Of a stretch of 37,351 nt of DNA, positions 8,908-17,081 are shown in pieces. The first letter of the stretch is position 1. Each line of letters starts with the position of its first letter. The position numbers and the translations under genes were made by a program. A model generated the notes under the pieces. It ran no database searches, was not told the origin of the DNA, and saw only the letters and a list, made by a program, of their open reading frames with translations. Source of the stretch: Pseudomonadaceae bacterium (GTDB taxonomy: Bacteria > Pseudomonadota > Gammaproteobacteria > Pseudomonadales > Pseudomonadaceae); contig REBY01000089.1 in the NCBI GenBank assembly GCA_007692485.1, positions 1 through 37,351 on the forward strand, given 5' to 3'.

Positions 8908-9702
8908 TCAACCAAACACTGCGATGGTTTGCCTGCTAATAGCAACCAGAGTGCCATCAGCGCGCCAGATCATGGCAGCGGTATGCCCGTAGCCGTCACG
9001 GGCATGTTCGATATCGGCCTTGTACAGCAGCCACTCGGTATTACCCAGATCGGGTACCGGCTGCACAAACTCGATGGTCCAGGTCAGTGAGCTGGCGGGG
9101 GCGCGCTGCTTGAGTAATGGCAGGACCGCCGGCGGCCAGACATCGACCAGACCGAGCAGGTGGGCTTCATGAATCTCGCCCTCATCGGTCTTAAAGCGCA
9201 TCCAGCCGCCGTGCTCCCGGGACTGACTGTTAGTAAACGGGAAACTACCAAAGCCCAAGCGCATGTCAAAGTGCTTGATAAATTCCGGGGTAATATCCTT
9301 GATATAGGGCATCGCGGGGCAATCATCCGGCGCCTTGACGGACGGCGCTGGCAGTGCGGCGATATCCACCTGCGAAGTCCGCCCGGCGCCGAAGCTGCCC
9401 TGAATGACGCACACCACTTCACCTTGTTGTTTCGCCATCCCCAACATCTGGCTGACGGCTTTACCCTGGCGCAGAACCTGGCTGTCAACGTGCAGGGGCT
9501 CACCCGGCTGGGCGGGACCAACGAAGGTGATTGCCAGGGAACGTACCGGCCGATCAGCACCCGCCATGCGACGCATGGCGTCGTATAGCAGTGCAGCCAC
9601 CAAGCCGCCATAGCTGGCACGCCCCTGGGCCCAGTCAGTGGGAATGACCACGGTATTGTCGGTACTGGATTCAAGCGCACTCAGTAGTTGGGCAAAGGTC
9701 AT
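8908..9702 (-). CDS. Acyl-CoA thioesterase, hotdog fold (4HBT_3/TesB-like)
   Basis: A 264-residue protein with a double-hotdog thioesterase pattern. An N-terminal half has AQGRASYGGLVAALLYDAM (about 25-43) and RSLAITFVGPAQPGEPLHV. A C-terminal half has HFDMRLGFGSFPF, the WMRFK...EAHLLGLVDVWPPAVL segment, and a final WRADGTLVAISRQTIAVFG typical of the family. It should hydrolyse acyl-CoA esters to free acid and CoA; the chain-length preference is unknown. The ATG at 9702 gives a family-like N-terminus. It sits 44 nt upstream of the GGDEF-EAL gene on the same strand but shows no functional connection to it. Confidence 0.88.
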   Translation of the reverse strand: MTFAQLLSALESSTDNTVVIPTDWAQGRASYGGLVAALLYDAMRRMAGADRPVRSLAITFVGPAQPGEPLHVDSQVLRQGKAVSQMLGMAKQQGEVVCVIQGSFGAGRTSQVDIAALPAPSVKAPDDCPAMPYIKDITPEFIKHFDMRLGFGSFPFTNSQSREHGGWMRFKTDEGEIHEAHLLGLVDVWPPAVLPLLKQRAPASSLTWTIEFVQPVPDLGNTEWLLYKADIEHARDGYGHTAAMIWRADGTLVAISRQTIAVFG

Positions 9703-9770
9703 CGAGCTATCCTGGGCTGTTTTGGTCGATCATAGGCCAAGCACACGGATGGCTGCATGCGCTATTAGCC

Positions 9771-10484
9771 TCATTGCTGCGGCGAATGAGGTGTAATTGA
9801 CGGCCCGGCCAGGCGCAAACCACTAAGCCAACCCAGGGCGTACCAGGCGGCAGGTATTTCCGGCCAGTCATCAGGGCCTAAATCGGCAAGATCATAGCCC
9901 GCCACGCCGGCCCGCGCGAACATACGCTCTTGCCACCAGCCCAGGTAACCGCCCTGCCCCGGCCGCAATTGATTGGCCATGGGCCCCCGCAGGCGCAACG
10001 GCAGGGACTCGAACAGGTGTTGGTCAATGCTGGCAAGAATGCCTTTTTCGTTATCCAGGTAAGCACTGGTGGCGGCCACTGGAATATCCAGCAAGCCGCT
10101 CAAATGATGCAGCTGTTCGGCATAATCATAGTGCGTTTGCCAGGGCGTGATGCGCTGCGCCCAATCCAGCTGCAGGCGGGCTATGGCTTCAAGCAAGGTA
10201 TTGGGTGCAGCGCTGGGCGCATCAACCAGGACCGCCAGCCAGCGCCGCTGCAGTTCCGGCAAGGGCTGCAACAGTATCAGCAGCTCGGCATTACTGCTGC
10301 CAGGGTCAGGCTGCCAGTGACTGATCTCATGCGTGGCAACGTTTGGCAGGCGCGCGCAGCGGGCCTGCCAACTGGCTGGTCGCAATTGCTCCCAAAGGAT
10401 CTGTGCCTGATTGCCAAGCTGATCAGCCTGTTGCCGCAGCCAGCGCTCCAGCAACCAGCGCCGTCGTGATTTATATTTGCTCAT
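9771..10484 (-). CDS. Uncharacterised protein, third gene of the ycjX-ycjF cluster
   Basis: A 237-residue protein I do not recognise. It begins with a basic segment (MSKYKSRRRWLLERWLRQ), is rich in Leu, Trp, Gln and Ala, and shows no signal peptide, membrane span or metal-binding motif. Features that might help a search are HYDYAEQLHHLSGLLDIPVAA (about 140-160), GQGGYLGWWQERMFARAGVAGYDL (about 187-210, quoted in part) and the late WPEIPAAWYALGWLSGLRLA. It overlaps the 3' end of the ycjF-like gene by 14 nt, so it is probably translationally coupled to the YcjX GTPase and its DUF697 membrane partner. The coding frame is sound: continuous, correct codon bias, well-placed between neighbours. Function unknown; a role with YcjX/YcjF is an inference from gene order only. 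Confidence 0.8.
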   Translation of the reverse strand: MSKYKSRRRWLLERWLRQQADQLGNQAQILWEQLRPASWQARCARLPNVATHEISHWQPDPGSSNAELLILLQPLPELQRRWLAVLVDAPSAAPNTLLEAIARLQLDWAQRITPWQTHYDYAEQLHHLSGLLDIPVAATSAYLDNEKGILASIDQHLFESLPLRLRGPMANQLRPGQGGYLGWWQERMFARAGVAGYDLADLGPDDWPEIPAAWYALGWLSGLRLAGPSITPHSPQQ

Positions 10485-11508
10485 CCGTTCGCCCTGTCAC
10501 ACTTTCCTTGATCCCTTTGACCACACCGATACCGTCTTCACGCAGCGCCTTGCGATCGGTCAGCGGCACGACGCGGCACAGGTCCAGCGTGAAGTGTCCA
10601 AGCCGGGCGCTATAGAGTCCGACGCCAATCCCCTGCCCGACCCGCGCCGCCAGCTTTTCCAGCATGCCGGCAAGCAGGCTGTCACTCAAGGCGCCAATCG
10701 CCAACTCACTACTGCCCGCCAGGGCAATATTACGCAGTACCTGGCGTAACAAGCGCCAGCGGTTAAGCTGGCCGGCTGGCAAGCCGTATAAGAGTGCAAG
10801 CCGCTGGACCAGACGCACATTGCGCCAGACCACCAGTAACAGATCCACCGCAACCCAGGGACTGGTTGCGACCAGCACCCCGGTGCCACTGGCTTCACGG
10901 CGGATTACCTGACGCGCCTGCTGATCCAGCGGGGCGTAAAACAACTGATTCAAGCGACCCTGGATTTCCGCTGCACTGTGGGCTGCATCCAGCCCGTCCA
11001 GCGCTTGCTCCAATGGCACTTGCAGTGCCGTAGCCTGATACAGCTGGCGCAAATCGGCCAACCATTGCGCTGGCATGCGGGTTTGCTCGGTGATCAGTGC
11101 CTGATCCATTTGCTCACGCAGTTGCTGTAGCCGGGTCAGACGACGACGCTGACGGCGCAGATCGCGCCAACTAAGGGCAGCTACCACCGCCAGCACCGCG
11201 CCCAAAGTGGCAAGAATAACGCCCAGCACCGGCTGCCAGGCCCACGCCGTTAACGTCCAACTGAGCCACTGGCTGCACGCTGCCAAAACCGCCACCGCCA
11301 GCAAGAGTCGCCATAACCGGTTTGGCCAAGGGCTGAAAACGGCCGCATCAAGCCGCTCGGTGGCCCCCAGCGAGGTCAATGGATCTGGCTGCTCAGACCA
11401 GGCATCGGCCTCTAGGTCTTCAAGAATCTCGGTAGCCCGTCGGCTGCTTGGCTGCCGTTCCCAGGTATCCAGCACGGTGCTGTCGGTGGTTTTATCTTTG
11501 CCCGCCAT
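10471..11508 (-). CDS. ycjF: YcjF-family (DUF697/TIGR01620) inner-membrane protein
   Basis: A 345-residue protein of the YcjF family. An acidic cytoplasmic N-terminus (SRRATEILEDLEADAW) precedes two closely spaced membrane segments (LLLAVAVLAACSQWLSWTLTAWAW and VLGVILATLGAVLAVVAAL, about residues 65-115). A basic helical region follows (RRQRRRLTRLQQLREQMDQ) and then the DUF697 C-terminal domain, with SPWVAVDLLLVVWRNVRLVQRLALLYGLP and ending in GIGVVKGIKESV. The start ATG at 11508 shares its A with the ycjX stop (TGATG); a reading from 11532 would overlap ycjX more and is less likely. In E. coli the homologous pair ycjX-ycjF belongs to the phage-shock regulon. No psp genes are visible in this window. 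Confidence 0.9.
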   Translation of the reverse strand: MAGKDKTTDSTVLDTWERQPSSRRATEILEDLEADAWSEQPDPLTSLGATERLDAAVFSPWPNRLWRLLLAVAVLAACSQWLSWTLTAWAWQPVLGVILATLGAVLAVVAALSWRDLRRQRRRLTRLQQLREQMDQALITEQTRMPAQWLADLRQLYQATALQVPLEQALDGLDAAHSAAEIQGRLNQLFYAPLDQQARQVIRREASGTGVLVATSPWVAVDLLLVVWRNVRLVQRLALLYGLPAGQLNRWRLLRQVLRNIALAGSSELAIGALSDSLLAGMLEKLAARVGQGIGVGLYSARLGHFTLDLCRVVPLTDRKALREDGIGVVKGIKESVTGRTDEQI

Positions 11509-12863
11509 CAGCGTTTCTCCCCGAGCAGCCAAGCGACCAGCTGATCCATACGGTAATTGGGAAAGACTTCATTGCGATGCAAGCCAGGTGGTGGTCGCAG
11601 CGGCGGCAAGGTGATTGGCTCAACCTGCAAATCCAGCGGCAAGTGCGCAGGAATCTCCGCTGGCCGATAGCGCAGCATGCGCTGGTCCTCACGCCGCCCG
11701 GCTATCAGGGTATCGCCTTCCTGCTGAGTAGCGCGCACCGCTGCCAGCGGGAAGCCCTGAATGGTGACGCCACCGTGACGCACGGCGGTCAAGCTGTCGG
11801 TGAGCAAGTCTTCCAGGCACTGCTGGGCATCACGCTGCTGTTCTGCGGTCAGCTGATCCACCTTGGTCGCGCACAGGGCCAGACGGCGAATACGCGGCTT
11901 GAACAAGCGCTCGAAAAACGAGCCCCGGCCGTAGCGAAAGCTGCCCAGCAAATCATCCAGGGCGCCCTGAACATCGGCCAGCGCTTCGGGCCCGGCGGCC
12001 AGGGGGCCGAGCATATCCACCAGCAGCACTTGCTGGTCCAGGCGGCTGAAGTGCTGGTCGTAAAAGCCTTTGACGATAAAATCGCGGTAGTAGTTGAAGC
12101 GCGCCTGACAATCAGCCCAGACGCTCCCCGATGCCGCATGGCTGTGCTGATTGCCGGCCAGCAGGGGCACAAAATCCAACATGGCCTCAGCAATGCCGCG
12201 CCCCGGGAGCAGAAAACGCCCCGGCTGGTTGCGCGCCAGACCGGCTTCGCGGCAGCGCTGTAAGAAACCTGTCCACTCAGCACGCAAGGCGTGCAAGTCG
12301 ACTGAATCAGCCGCGGCTTGCGGGTCAATCGCTTGCAAGCGGGCCGCCAGATCCCCAATCAGGCTGGCGCGCGGCTCGGTTTGCAGCCAACGGGCCATTT
12401 GCTCACACCACTGGCCATAATCCAGCTGCAGTAAGGGTAAGTCGAGCAGCCATTCACCCGGGTAGTCAATCAGTTCAACCCGCTGCAACCGTTCGCCCTG
12501 CACTGGGCCCAGCAAGCCACCCGGGGCATAGCGCAATTCCAGCTCAACCCGGGTCAGGTCGCTGGTTGACTCTGGCCAGCGCGCTGGTTCGCCACTCAAT
12601 GCTTGCATGGCGGACAGGTAGGGAAAGGCGTGCTCGGTACCTTCACGCTGCCAATGCACGGACAGCAAGCGATCAAAGGGTTTGCGCTGACGCAGCAGGC
12701 TTTTTTGGTGATTTTCCAGCTGATTGAGCAAACTGGTGATAAAGGTGGTTTTACCCGCCTGGCTGAGCCCGGTGACGCCAATCCGCAGCGGGCGCTGCAA
12801 CATGGACCCGACCTGGTGGCGGGCACTGGCAAGCAGGCGCGTTGGATTGTTGATTGTGGCCAT
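11508..12863 (-). CDS. ycjX: YcjX-family (DUF463) P-loop GTPase
   Basis: A 451-residue protein with a Walker A loop GLSQAGKT at residues 32-39 directly after a short amphipathic N-terminus. LIDYPGEWLLDLPLL, a Walker-B/switch-like segment, follows near 155-170, and VLLVDMLGPLAAGPEAL and LALCATKVDQLT (an NKxD-like TKVD motif) lie in the second half. This is the YcjX/DUF463 stress-associated GTPase family; biochemical function in the cell is poorly known. It is first of the three-gene run ycjX-ycjF-unknown, with one-base and 14-base overlaps. A GGAG ribosome site precedes ATG 12863. The upstream 85 bp are shared with the divergent queD, and I see no sigma-54 promoter of the Psp type. Confidence 0.92.
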   Translation of the reverse strand: MATINNPTRLLASARHQVGSMLQRPLRIGVTGLSQAGKTTFITSLLNQLENHQKSLLRQRKPFDRLLSVHWQREGTEHAFPYLSAMQALSGEPARWPESTSDLTRVELELRYAPGGLLGPVQGERLQRVELIDYPGEWLLDLPLLQLDYGQWCEQMARWLQTEPRASLIGDLAARLQAIDPQAAADSVDLHALRAEWTGFLQRCREAGLARNQPGRFLLPGRGIAEAMLDFVPLLAGNQHSHAASGSVWADCQARFNYYRDFIVKGFYDQHFSRLDQQVLLVDMLGPLAAGPEALADVQGALDDLLGSFRYGRGSFFERLFKPRIRRLALCATKVDQLTAEQQRDAQQCLEDLLTDSLTAVRHGGVTIQGFPLAAVRATQQEGDTLIAGRREDQRMLRYRPAEIPAHLPLDLQVEPITLPPLRPPPGLHRNEVFPNYRMDQLVAWLLGEKR

Positions 12864-12881
12864 CGGGCTCTCCGGTGATTA

Positions 12882-12910
12882 TTTAGCTGGCGGCAGCTTT
12901 AGGGTACACT
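12882..12910 (+). promoter_or_regulatory. Weak candidate sigma-70 promoter for queD
   Basis: TTTAGC (12882-12887) and TACACT (12905-12910) are separated by 17 nt, with the queD GTG start 37 nt after the -10. The hexamers match the consensus only at 3/6 and 4/6 positions, so this is a weak call. Confidence 0.3.
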
Positions 12911-12947
12911 TGCCACCCCATTTGATGGTAGCCAGGGTCCCAGTGTC

Positions 12948-13304
12948 GTGGAAATTTTCAAGGAATTCACCTTCGAGGCAGCACACCGCTTGCCGAATGT
13001 CCCCGCCGGGCACAAATGCGGCCGATTGCACGGTCACTCTTTTCAGGTGGCGATCCATATCAGTGGCCCGCTGGATCCGCATACCGGCTGGGTGCGCGAC
13101 TTTGCCGACATCAAGGCGATTTTCAAGCCGATCTACGATCAGCTCGACCATAACTATCTGAATGATTTGCCCGGGCTGGAAAACCCGACCAGTGAGGTGA
13201 TTGCCCGCTGGATCTGGCACAAGCTCAAGCCCGATCTGCCGGAACTCAGCCAGATCACCCTGCGTGAAACCTGCACCTGCGGTTGTATTTATCGCGGGGA
13301 GTAG
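12948..13304 (+). CDS. queD: 6-carboxy-5,6,7,8-tetrahydropterin synthase QueD
   Basis: A 118-residue 6-pyruvoyl-tetrahydropterin synthase-fold enzyme that converts dihydroneopterin triphosphate to 6-carboxytetrahydropterin, the second step from GTP toward queuosine. Visible motifs are FEAAHRLP (zinc-ligand His13), CGRLHGHSF (catalytic Cys24, zinc ligands His28 and His30), [19 protein letters not shown] and the C-terminal [11 protein letters not shown]. The start is a GTG at 12948 with AGGG at 12934-12937; the nearest upstream ATG is out of frame. Length is normal. It is divergent from ycjX and is followed by a noncoding repeat element rather than by another queuosine gene. Confidence 0.95.
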   Translation: MEIFKEFTFEAAHRLPNVPAGHKCGRLHGHSFQVAIHISGPLDPHTGWVRDFADIKAIFKPIYDQLDHNYLNDLPGLENPTSEVIARWIWHKLKPDLPELSQITLRETCTCGCIYRGE

Positions 13305-13316
13305 CGGCTGGTGTCT

Positions 13317-13552
13317 GCGGCACTACCAGCCCCTTGTTGCGGACACGCTGTAAATACCCTCCGGGCCGGCCCGCAATCACAGATTGTCGGGCGTTCGGCT
13401 GCGCGCGAAGCAGTGCTTCGCAGACGCTTGCCTCACCCCTGTAAGCTCTTCGATGCCATCCGACTGCCATGGATGGCAGAAGTGCAGAAAATGCAGGAGC
13501 AATTTTCTGCCCTGGCATCTCACGGTCCGCAACAAGGGGCTGGCAGTGCCGC
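13317..13552. mobile_element. MITE-like noncoding element with 28-bp terminal inverted repeats
   Basis: The ends 13317-13344 and 13525-13552 are inverted copies over 28 bp with one mismatch; each contains AGCCCCTTGTTGCGGAC or its complement. Inside are three hairpins: GCGAAGC/GCTTCGC (13405-13421), TGCCATCC/GGATGGCA (13454-13478) and GCAGAAAAT/ATTTTCTGC (13484-13510). A further hairpin GGCTGGT/ACCAGCC (13306-13331) overlaps the left end. No open frame on either strand resembles a real protein. The element fills nearly all of the gap between the convergent queD and ycgL without altering either stop. No clear target-site duplication is visible. Mobility is inferred from structure; copies elsewhere in the genome would be needed to confirm it. 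Confidence 0.6.
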
Positions 13553-13583
13553 TTTCAAGTCTGGGGGCTGCCGTCAAGAAAAC

Positions 13584-13883
13584 CTAAACCGGATCATTAA
13601 AGCGCAGTAAATGCTCTGGCAGGTGCTGGATATAATCATCCTGCTCTTCCTCCGGCGGCATTTGCAGGTGAAAGCCCTGCTCCTGCAGGTTGCCGAGCAC
13701 CTTATGGATGTCTTCGCGAGCCAAGGTGCGCGTTTCAGTTAGCACCAGATCCATGCTGTGTTCGGCACGCCCGAAGAGCTGCATCAGCGCCTCGGGCAGC
13801 TCGTTCAGTGGCTTGCTGCGCGGCACATAGAGATACATCCCGGATTTTTTCGTGCTGCGGTAAATCGAGCAAATGACTTTCAT
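13584..13883 (-). CDS. ycgL: YcgL domain protein
   Basis: A 99-residue protein of the YcgL family, recognisable from [20 protein letters not shown] at the start, [20 protein letters not shown] in the middle and the acidic [20 protein letters not shown] before the end RFNDPV. The family is small, cytoplasmic and of unknown molecular function. Its ATG overlaps the rnd stop codon by 4 nt (ATGA), so the two are co-translated; the rnd-ycgL pairing is common in gammaproteobacteria. The C-terminus is the natural one, so the repeat element downstream did not truncate it. Confidence 0.93.
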   Translation of the reverse strand: MKVICSIYRSTKKSGMYLYVPRSKPLNELPEALMQLFGRAEHSMDLVLTETRTLAREDIHKVLGNLQEQGFHLQMPPEEEQDDYIQHLPEHLLRFNDPV

Positions 13884-15028
13884 GCGGATTTCTCGGCAAA
13901 GTTATTGGCCACGTCGAGCAGCTCCGCGCCCATCAGCTCGCGACGCCAGCCACTCAGTTCAGCAGGCAAGCTGTAGGGGCCGTGGGGAAACCCGGTTCGA
14001 ATCAGCGCTTCCAGCACTTTCTTTTTTAACATGATCTCCTGCGCCATACCCAAACGCTCGGCATGCCGCTGGCCGACCTGGCGCAACGCCTTGATCAACT
14101 TATTGGCTGCCGGCGGCAGGGGTTCATCGAGCCGTTCCGGCCACTCTTCCTGCGGACGCCGGGCGCCCTGGCGAATCAGCTCTATGATGGTATTGCCATG
14201 CTGGCGCACGGTGCGTGGATGCATGTCATCAATGGCTGACAGCGCAGACAGGCTGTCCGGTTGCCGCTGGGCCAGCGGGCACAGGGACTTTTCCCGCAGC
14301 AGGCGGTTGCGCGCCTGATTACGCTCGCGTGATTCACGCTCGCGCCATTCACACAGCACTTGCAGTATCGCCAGCTCCGACGGCTTCAGTCGCCAGGCCT
14401 GTTTGATCTGCCGGTAAGCCGTTTCCGGGTCCTGAATCAGGTTGCTAGAGGCGACCTGATCGGCGGCATCGGCCAGCAACCATTGGGTCAGGCCAGCGCT
14501 TTCAATACGCGGTGCCAGCACCTGATATAGCTCGGCCAGGTGCTGGGCATCACCGGCAGCATAAGTAATCTGGGCGTCAGTTAGGGGCCGCTGCAACCAG
14601 TCGGAGCGGGTTTCTTCTTTGGGCAGCTCGATATTCAGGATCTGTTGCACCAGCCGTGAGTAACCCATGGAAAAATCCATGCCCAAATAGGCAGCGGCAA
14701 TCTGGGTATCAAACAGCGGCGCAGGTACAGCGCCACACAGATTGCGGAACACTTCCAGGTCTTCGCTGCAGGCATGCAGGACCTTGACCACGGACGGGTT
14801 GGTCAAGAGGTCGGCAAAAGGTCGCCAGTCACTGATTTCCAGGGGATCAATGAGGAAACTGTGTTCGCCGTCTCCCACCTGAATCAGCCCGGCAATCGGG
14901 AAAAAGGTTTCAGTGCGGACAAATTCAGTATCCAGCGCCACATAGGGCAGCTGCTGCCAACGGGCGCAGTAGGATGCCAAGGTGGCATCCTGATCAATCA
15001 TCAGGGGTTCGGCCAAAGGGCTAGTCAT
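13880..15028 (-). CDS. rnd: Ribonuclease D
   Basis: A 382-residue 3'-5' exoribonuclease involved in tRNA 3'-end maturation. The DEDDy catalytic set is intact: Asp33 and Glu35 in ALDTEF, Asp90 in ACSEDLEVF, and Tyr156 with Asp160 in YAAGD. An HRDC domain follows ([18 protein letters not shown], about 215-290) with a second helical repeat toward the end. I placed the start at ATG 15028, where AAGGAAAA sits 4-10 nt upstream. A longer open frame to 15151 reads through the divergent promoter region of the chemoreceptor and adds no recognisable sequence. A TATACT -10-like hexamer on the minus strand (15053-15058) could drive rnd-ycgL. Confidence 0.96.
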   Translation of the reverse strand: MTSPLAEPLMIDQDATLASYCARWQQLPYVALDTEFVRTETFFPIAGLIQVGDGEHSFLIDPLEISDWRPFADLLTNPSVVKVLHACSEDLEVFRNLCGAVPAPLFDTQIAAAYLGMDFSMGYSRLVQQILNIELPKEETRSDWLQRPLTDAQITYAAGDAQHLAELYQVLAPRIESAGLTQWLLADAADQVASSNLIQDPETAYRQIKQAWRLKPSELAILQVLCEWRERESRERNQARNRLLREKSLCPLAQRQPDSLSALSAIDDMHPRTVRQHGNTIIELIRQGARRPQEEWPERLDEPLPPAANKLIKALRQVGQRHAERLGMAQEIMLKKKVLEALIRTGFPHGPYSLPAELSGWRRELMGAELLDVANNFAEKSA

Positions 15029-15092
15029 AACGTTTTCCTTCCATGCGCGGCGAGTATAACCGATCAGCCGGCAAAATGATTTGCAACCCCAT

Positions 15093-15119
15093 TCAAGTTT
15101 GACCGACGTCAACCGATAA
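15093..15119 (+). promoter_or_regulatory. Sigma-28 (FliA) promoter of the chemoreceptor gene
   Basis: TCAAGTTT (15093-15100), an 11-nt spacer, then ACCGATAA (15112-15119) closely match the FliA consensus TAAAGTTT-N11-GCCGATAA, with one mismatch in each half. It lies 60 nt upstream of the ATG at 15180, in the orientation of that gene. This places the receptor in the late flagellar regulon. Confidence 0.78.
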
Positions 15120-15179
15120 ACCCTTGAAAGCAGGCACAATGAACGCCTCAATAGCAGTCAATCCGCAGCGGGAGCCGGC

Positions 15180-16604
15180 ATGGCGTTTCTTCAGAATATT
15201 CAACTCAAATACAAGTTCTGGGCGGTCAACAGTGTGTTCTATCTGGTGACCCTGCTGCTTGTGTTGGTCGCGATCTGGGTTGAACAGCAGAATATCCATG
15301 ACAACCGCCAGGCCGTTGCCGAGCAATGGGTACAGACGGCCGGTGCCGATGCCCGCCTGCCCGGCCTCAGGTGGCTCGACAGTAATGTCGCCGGCGCGGC
15401 TCAGGCAGCAGCCAGCCCGCGCTGGCACGCCGACCAGACCAATCCGGCATTGCTCGGCTACTGGTTGCTACGCAGTGATGGCGAAGTACGCGCCCTTGCG
15501 GTTGAACGCCAGGGCTTTGTCGACTTGTTGCTGGAGCGTGCGCTGACTTATGCCGCGGCGGTATTTATCCTGATGTGCGCCGTACTGGCTATCTCGCAAT
15601 TACTGATCTCGTTTATCACCAGCCACATAACCGCCTTACGCGATGTCATGCTCAAGGTGCAAACCACAGGTGACCTGTCCTTGCGCGCAAGGGTGGATTC
15701 ACGTGATGAGGTCGGCGCCATGGCCGGCGCCTTCAATGCCATGCAGGAAACCCAGCAGCAAACCGTGGCGGCGGTGCGCCAGGCTGCTGAGCAACTGGAT
15801 CGCGGTACCGCGCAGCTGGCCACCCTGATGCAACAGGTCAACAGCGGCATGATCAGTCAGCAAAGCGAGACCGATATGGTCGCGGCGGCAGTCAACGAAA
15901 TGAGCGCTACGGTGCAGGATATTGCCGGTAATACCGGCGCCACCCGCGACCAGTCAACTCAGGCGGACGAGCTGGCCGGGCGTGGGCGCGACCAGGTGCT
16001 GCGCGTGAGCAAGACCATCACCGGACTGGCCACCAGCATCGAGCGCTGTACGCAGCACATGGAAAAACTCACCGGCCACAGCAATGAAATCAGTGGCGTG
16101 GTCAATGTGATCAAGGGGATTGCCGAACAAACCAACCTGCTGGCTCTTAATGCGGCAATCGAAGCGGCGCGTGCCGGTGAGTCCGGTCGCGGCTTTGCCG
16201 TGGTGGCCGATGAAGTGCGGGCACTGGCCCAGCGCGTACAAAGCTCAACCGACGAAATCCAGCGCATGATTGAAGCCTTGCAAGCCGGCACCCGCGACGC
16301 GGTAGGCGACATGCAGGCCAGCACTGACCTGACCCACGAATCGGTGGCCCAGGTTAATGACGCAGGGGGCTCCCTGGAGGATATTGCGCTGGCCGTCAGC
16401 CAAATCAGTACCGGCAACCAGGAAATCGCCTCGGCGCTGGAGCAGCAGACCCAGGCCGCTGACGCCATTACCCAGAGCGTGGTCCAGATTCGCGACGTGA
16501 CCGAGAAAACCGTGCAACAGACCCAACAAAGCGCGCAAACCAGTCAGGAGTTAGCGCAACTGGCACACCAGCTGACGACTGCGGTGAGCAAGTTGAAGAG
16601 CTGA
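15180..16604 (+). CDS. Methyl-accepting chemotaxis protein
   Basis: A 474-residue transmembrane chemoreceptor. TM1 is at about residues 14-34, a short periplasmic domain of about 85 residues follows (35-119), and TM2 is at about 121-145. HAMP (about 146-198) leads into a long helical MA signalling domain. The hairpin tip that binds CheA/CheW is intact: [37 protein letters not shown] (about 314-350, quoted here only as its key residues E316 to A350). The small sensory region is not a recognisable Cache or four-helix domain, so the ligand is unknown. ATG 15180 follows a GGGAG site. A FliA promoter lies upstream and a bidirectional terminator follows directly. The gene is monocistronic and divergent from rnd. 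Confidence 0.93.
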   Translation: MAFLQNIQLKYKFWAVNSVFYLVTLLLVLVAIWVEQQNIHDNRQAVAEQWVQTAGADARLPGLRWLDSNVAGAAQAAASPRWHADQTNPALLGYWLLRSDGEVRALAVERQGFVDLLLERALTYAAAVFILMCAVLAISQLLISFITSHITALRDVMLKVQTTGDLSLRARVDSRDEVGAMAGAFNAMQETQQQTVAAVRQAAEQLDRGTAQLATLMQQVNSGMISQQSETDMVAAAVNEMSATVQDIAGNTGATRDQSTQADELAGRGRDQVLRVSKTITGLATSIERCTQHMEKLTGHSNEISGVVNVIKGIAEQTNLLALNAAIEAARAGESGRGFAVVADEVRALAQRVQSSTDEIQRMIEALQAGTRDAVGDMQASTDLTHESVAQVNDAGGSLEDIALAVSQISTGNQEIASALEQQTQAADAITQSVVQIRDVTEKTVQQTQQSAQTSQELAQLAHQLTTAVSKLKS

Positions 16605-16610
16605 GAAAAC

Positions 16611-16636
16611 AAAAAGCCGGGCAAGCCCGGCTTTTT
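16611..16636. terminator. Bidirectional intrinsic terminator
   Basis: An 11-bp perfect stem AAAAAGCCGGG / CCCGGCTTTTT with a 4-nt loop lies between the chemoreceptor stop (16604) and the convergent ComEA-like gene (16649). T-tracts on both strands let it serve both genes. Confidence 0.93.
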
Positions 16637-16648
16637 ATGAGTGACGCG

Positions 16649-16927
16649 TTACTCAACCACAATCCGTGCACGATTATTGTTGATCGTCGCAGGACCCACA
16701 CCACTGACCTCGGTCAGTGCTTCGGCATCCGCAAACGGACCATGCTCTTCACGGTAAGCAACAATGGCTTCGGCGCGGGACTGGCCGACACCTTGCAGTA
16801 CTTCGGCAATTTCACCAGCGCTGGCCTGATTGATATTGACGCTGACCAGTGGGGCTTCATCAGCGAAGCTGAGGGCTGAAAACAGCAGAGTGCCACTCAG
16901 GGCGATAGCAGACATGATGGATTTCAT
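16649..16927 (-). CDS. ComEA-like helix-hairpin-helix DNA-binding protein
   Basis: A 92-residue secreted protein. A signal peptide (MKSIMSAIALSGTLLFSALSFA, cleaved near residue 22) is followed by a tandem helix-hairpin-helix domain: VNINQASAGEIAEVLQGVGQ and later EALTEVSGVGPATINNNRARI. This is the ComEA/TIGR00426 pattern; such periplasmic proteins bind DNA nonspecifically and can ratchet transforming DNA through the outer membrane. Whether this copy serves uptake is an inference. The ATG has AAGGAA upstream. It lies 154 bp downstream of the ATP-NAD-kinase-like gene on the same strand, with a weak terminator between them. Confidence 0.9.
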   Translation of the reverse strand: MKSIMSAIALSGTLLFSALSFADEAPLVSVNINQASAGEIAEVLQGVGQSRAEAIVAYREEHGPFADAEALTEVSGVGPATINNNRARIVVE

Positions 16928-17009
16928 AACAGTTCCTTTGTAGTTGGCATTGTTCAGATTGCCGCGCGCAGGACACTACCTGGCTTCCCGTCGCACTCCT
17001 TGCGACGGC

Positions 17010-17038
17010 AAAAAATTAAGCCAAGACGCTAGGCTTGG
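17010..17038 (-). terminator. Weak candidate terminator after the ATP-NAD-kinase-like gene
   Basis: On the minus strand two alternative 5-bp stems (CCAAG/CTTGG or AAGCC/GGCTT) lie immediately before a run of six T. A further 7-bp hairpin, CCGTCGC/GCGACGG, follows at 16988-17008 without its own T-tract. The stems are short, so termination is uncertain. Confidence 0.35.
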
Positions 17039-17081
17039 AAAGTCGCAATAGGCTTGTTTTGCCAACCAGGTCACGCTTTTT

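Noticed and set aside
12864-12947. Sigma-54 promoter upstream of ycjX, as expected for a phage-shock gene
   Set aside because: A TGGCAAG stretch is present on the minus strand, but the required GC ten bases further is missing (CT instead).
13255-13518. Minus-strand 87-codon frame across the element after queD
   Set aside because: It overlaps the queD 3' end and the inverted-repeat element, has no ribosome site, and its product is not protein-like in composition.
16988-17008. Hairpin CCGTCGC/GCGACGG read as a terminator on the plus strand
   Set aside because: It is followed by an A-run, not a T-run, on the plus strand, and no plus-strand gene ends before it.
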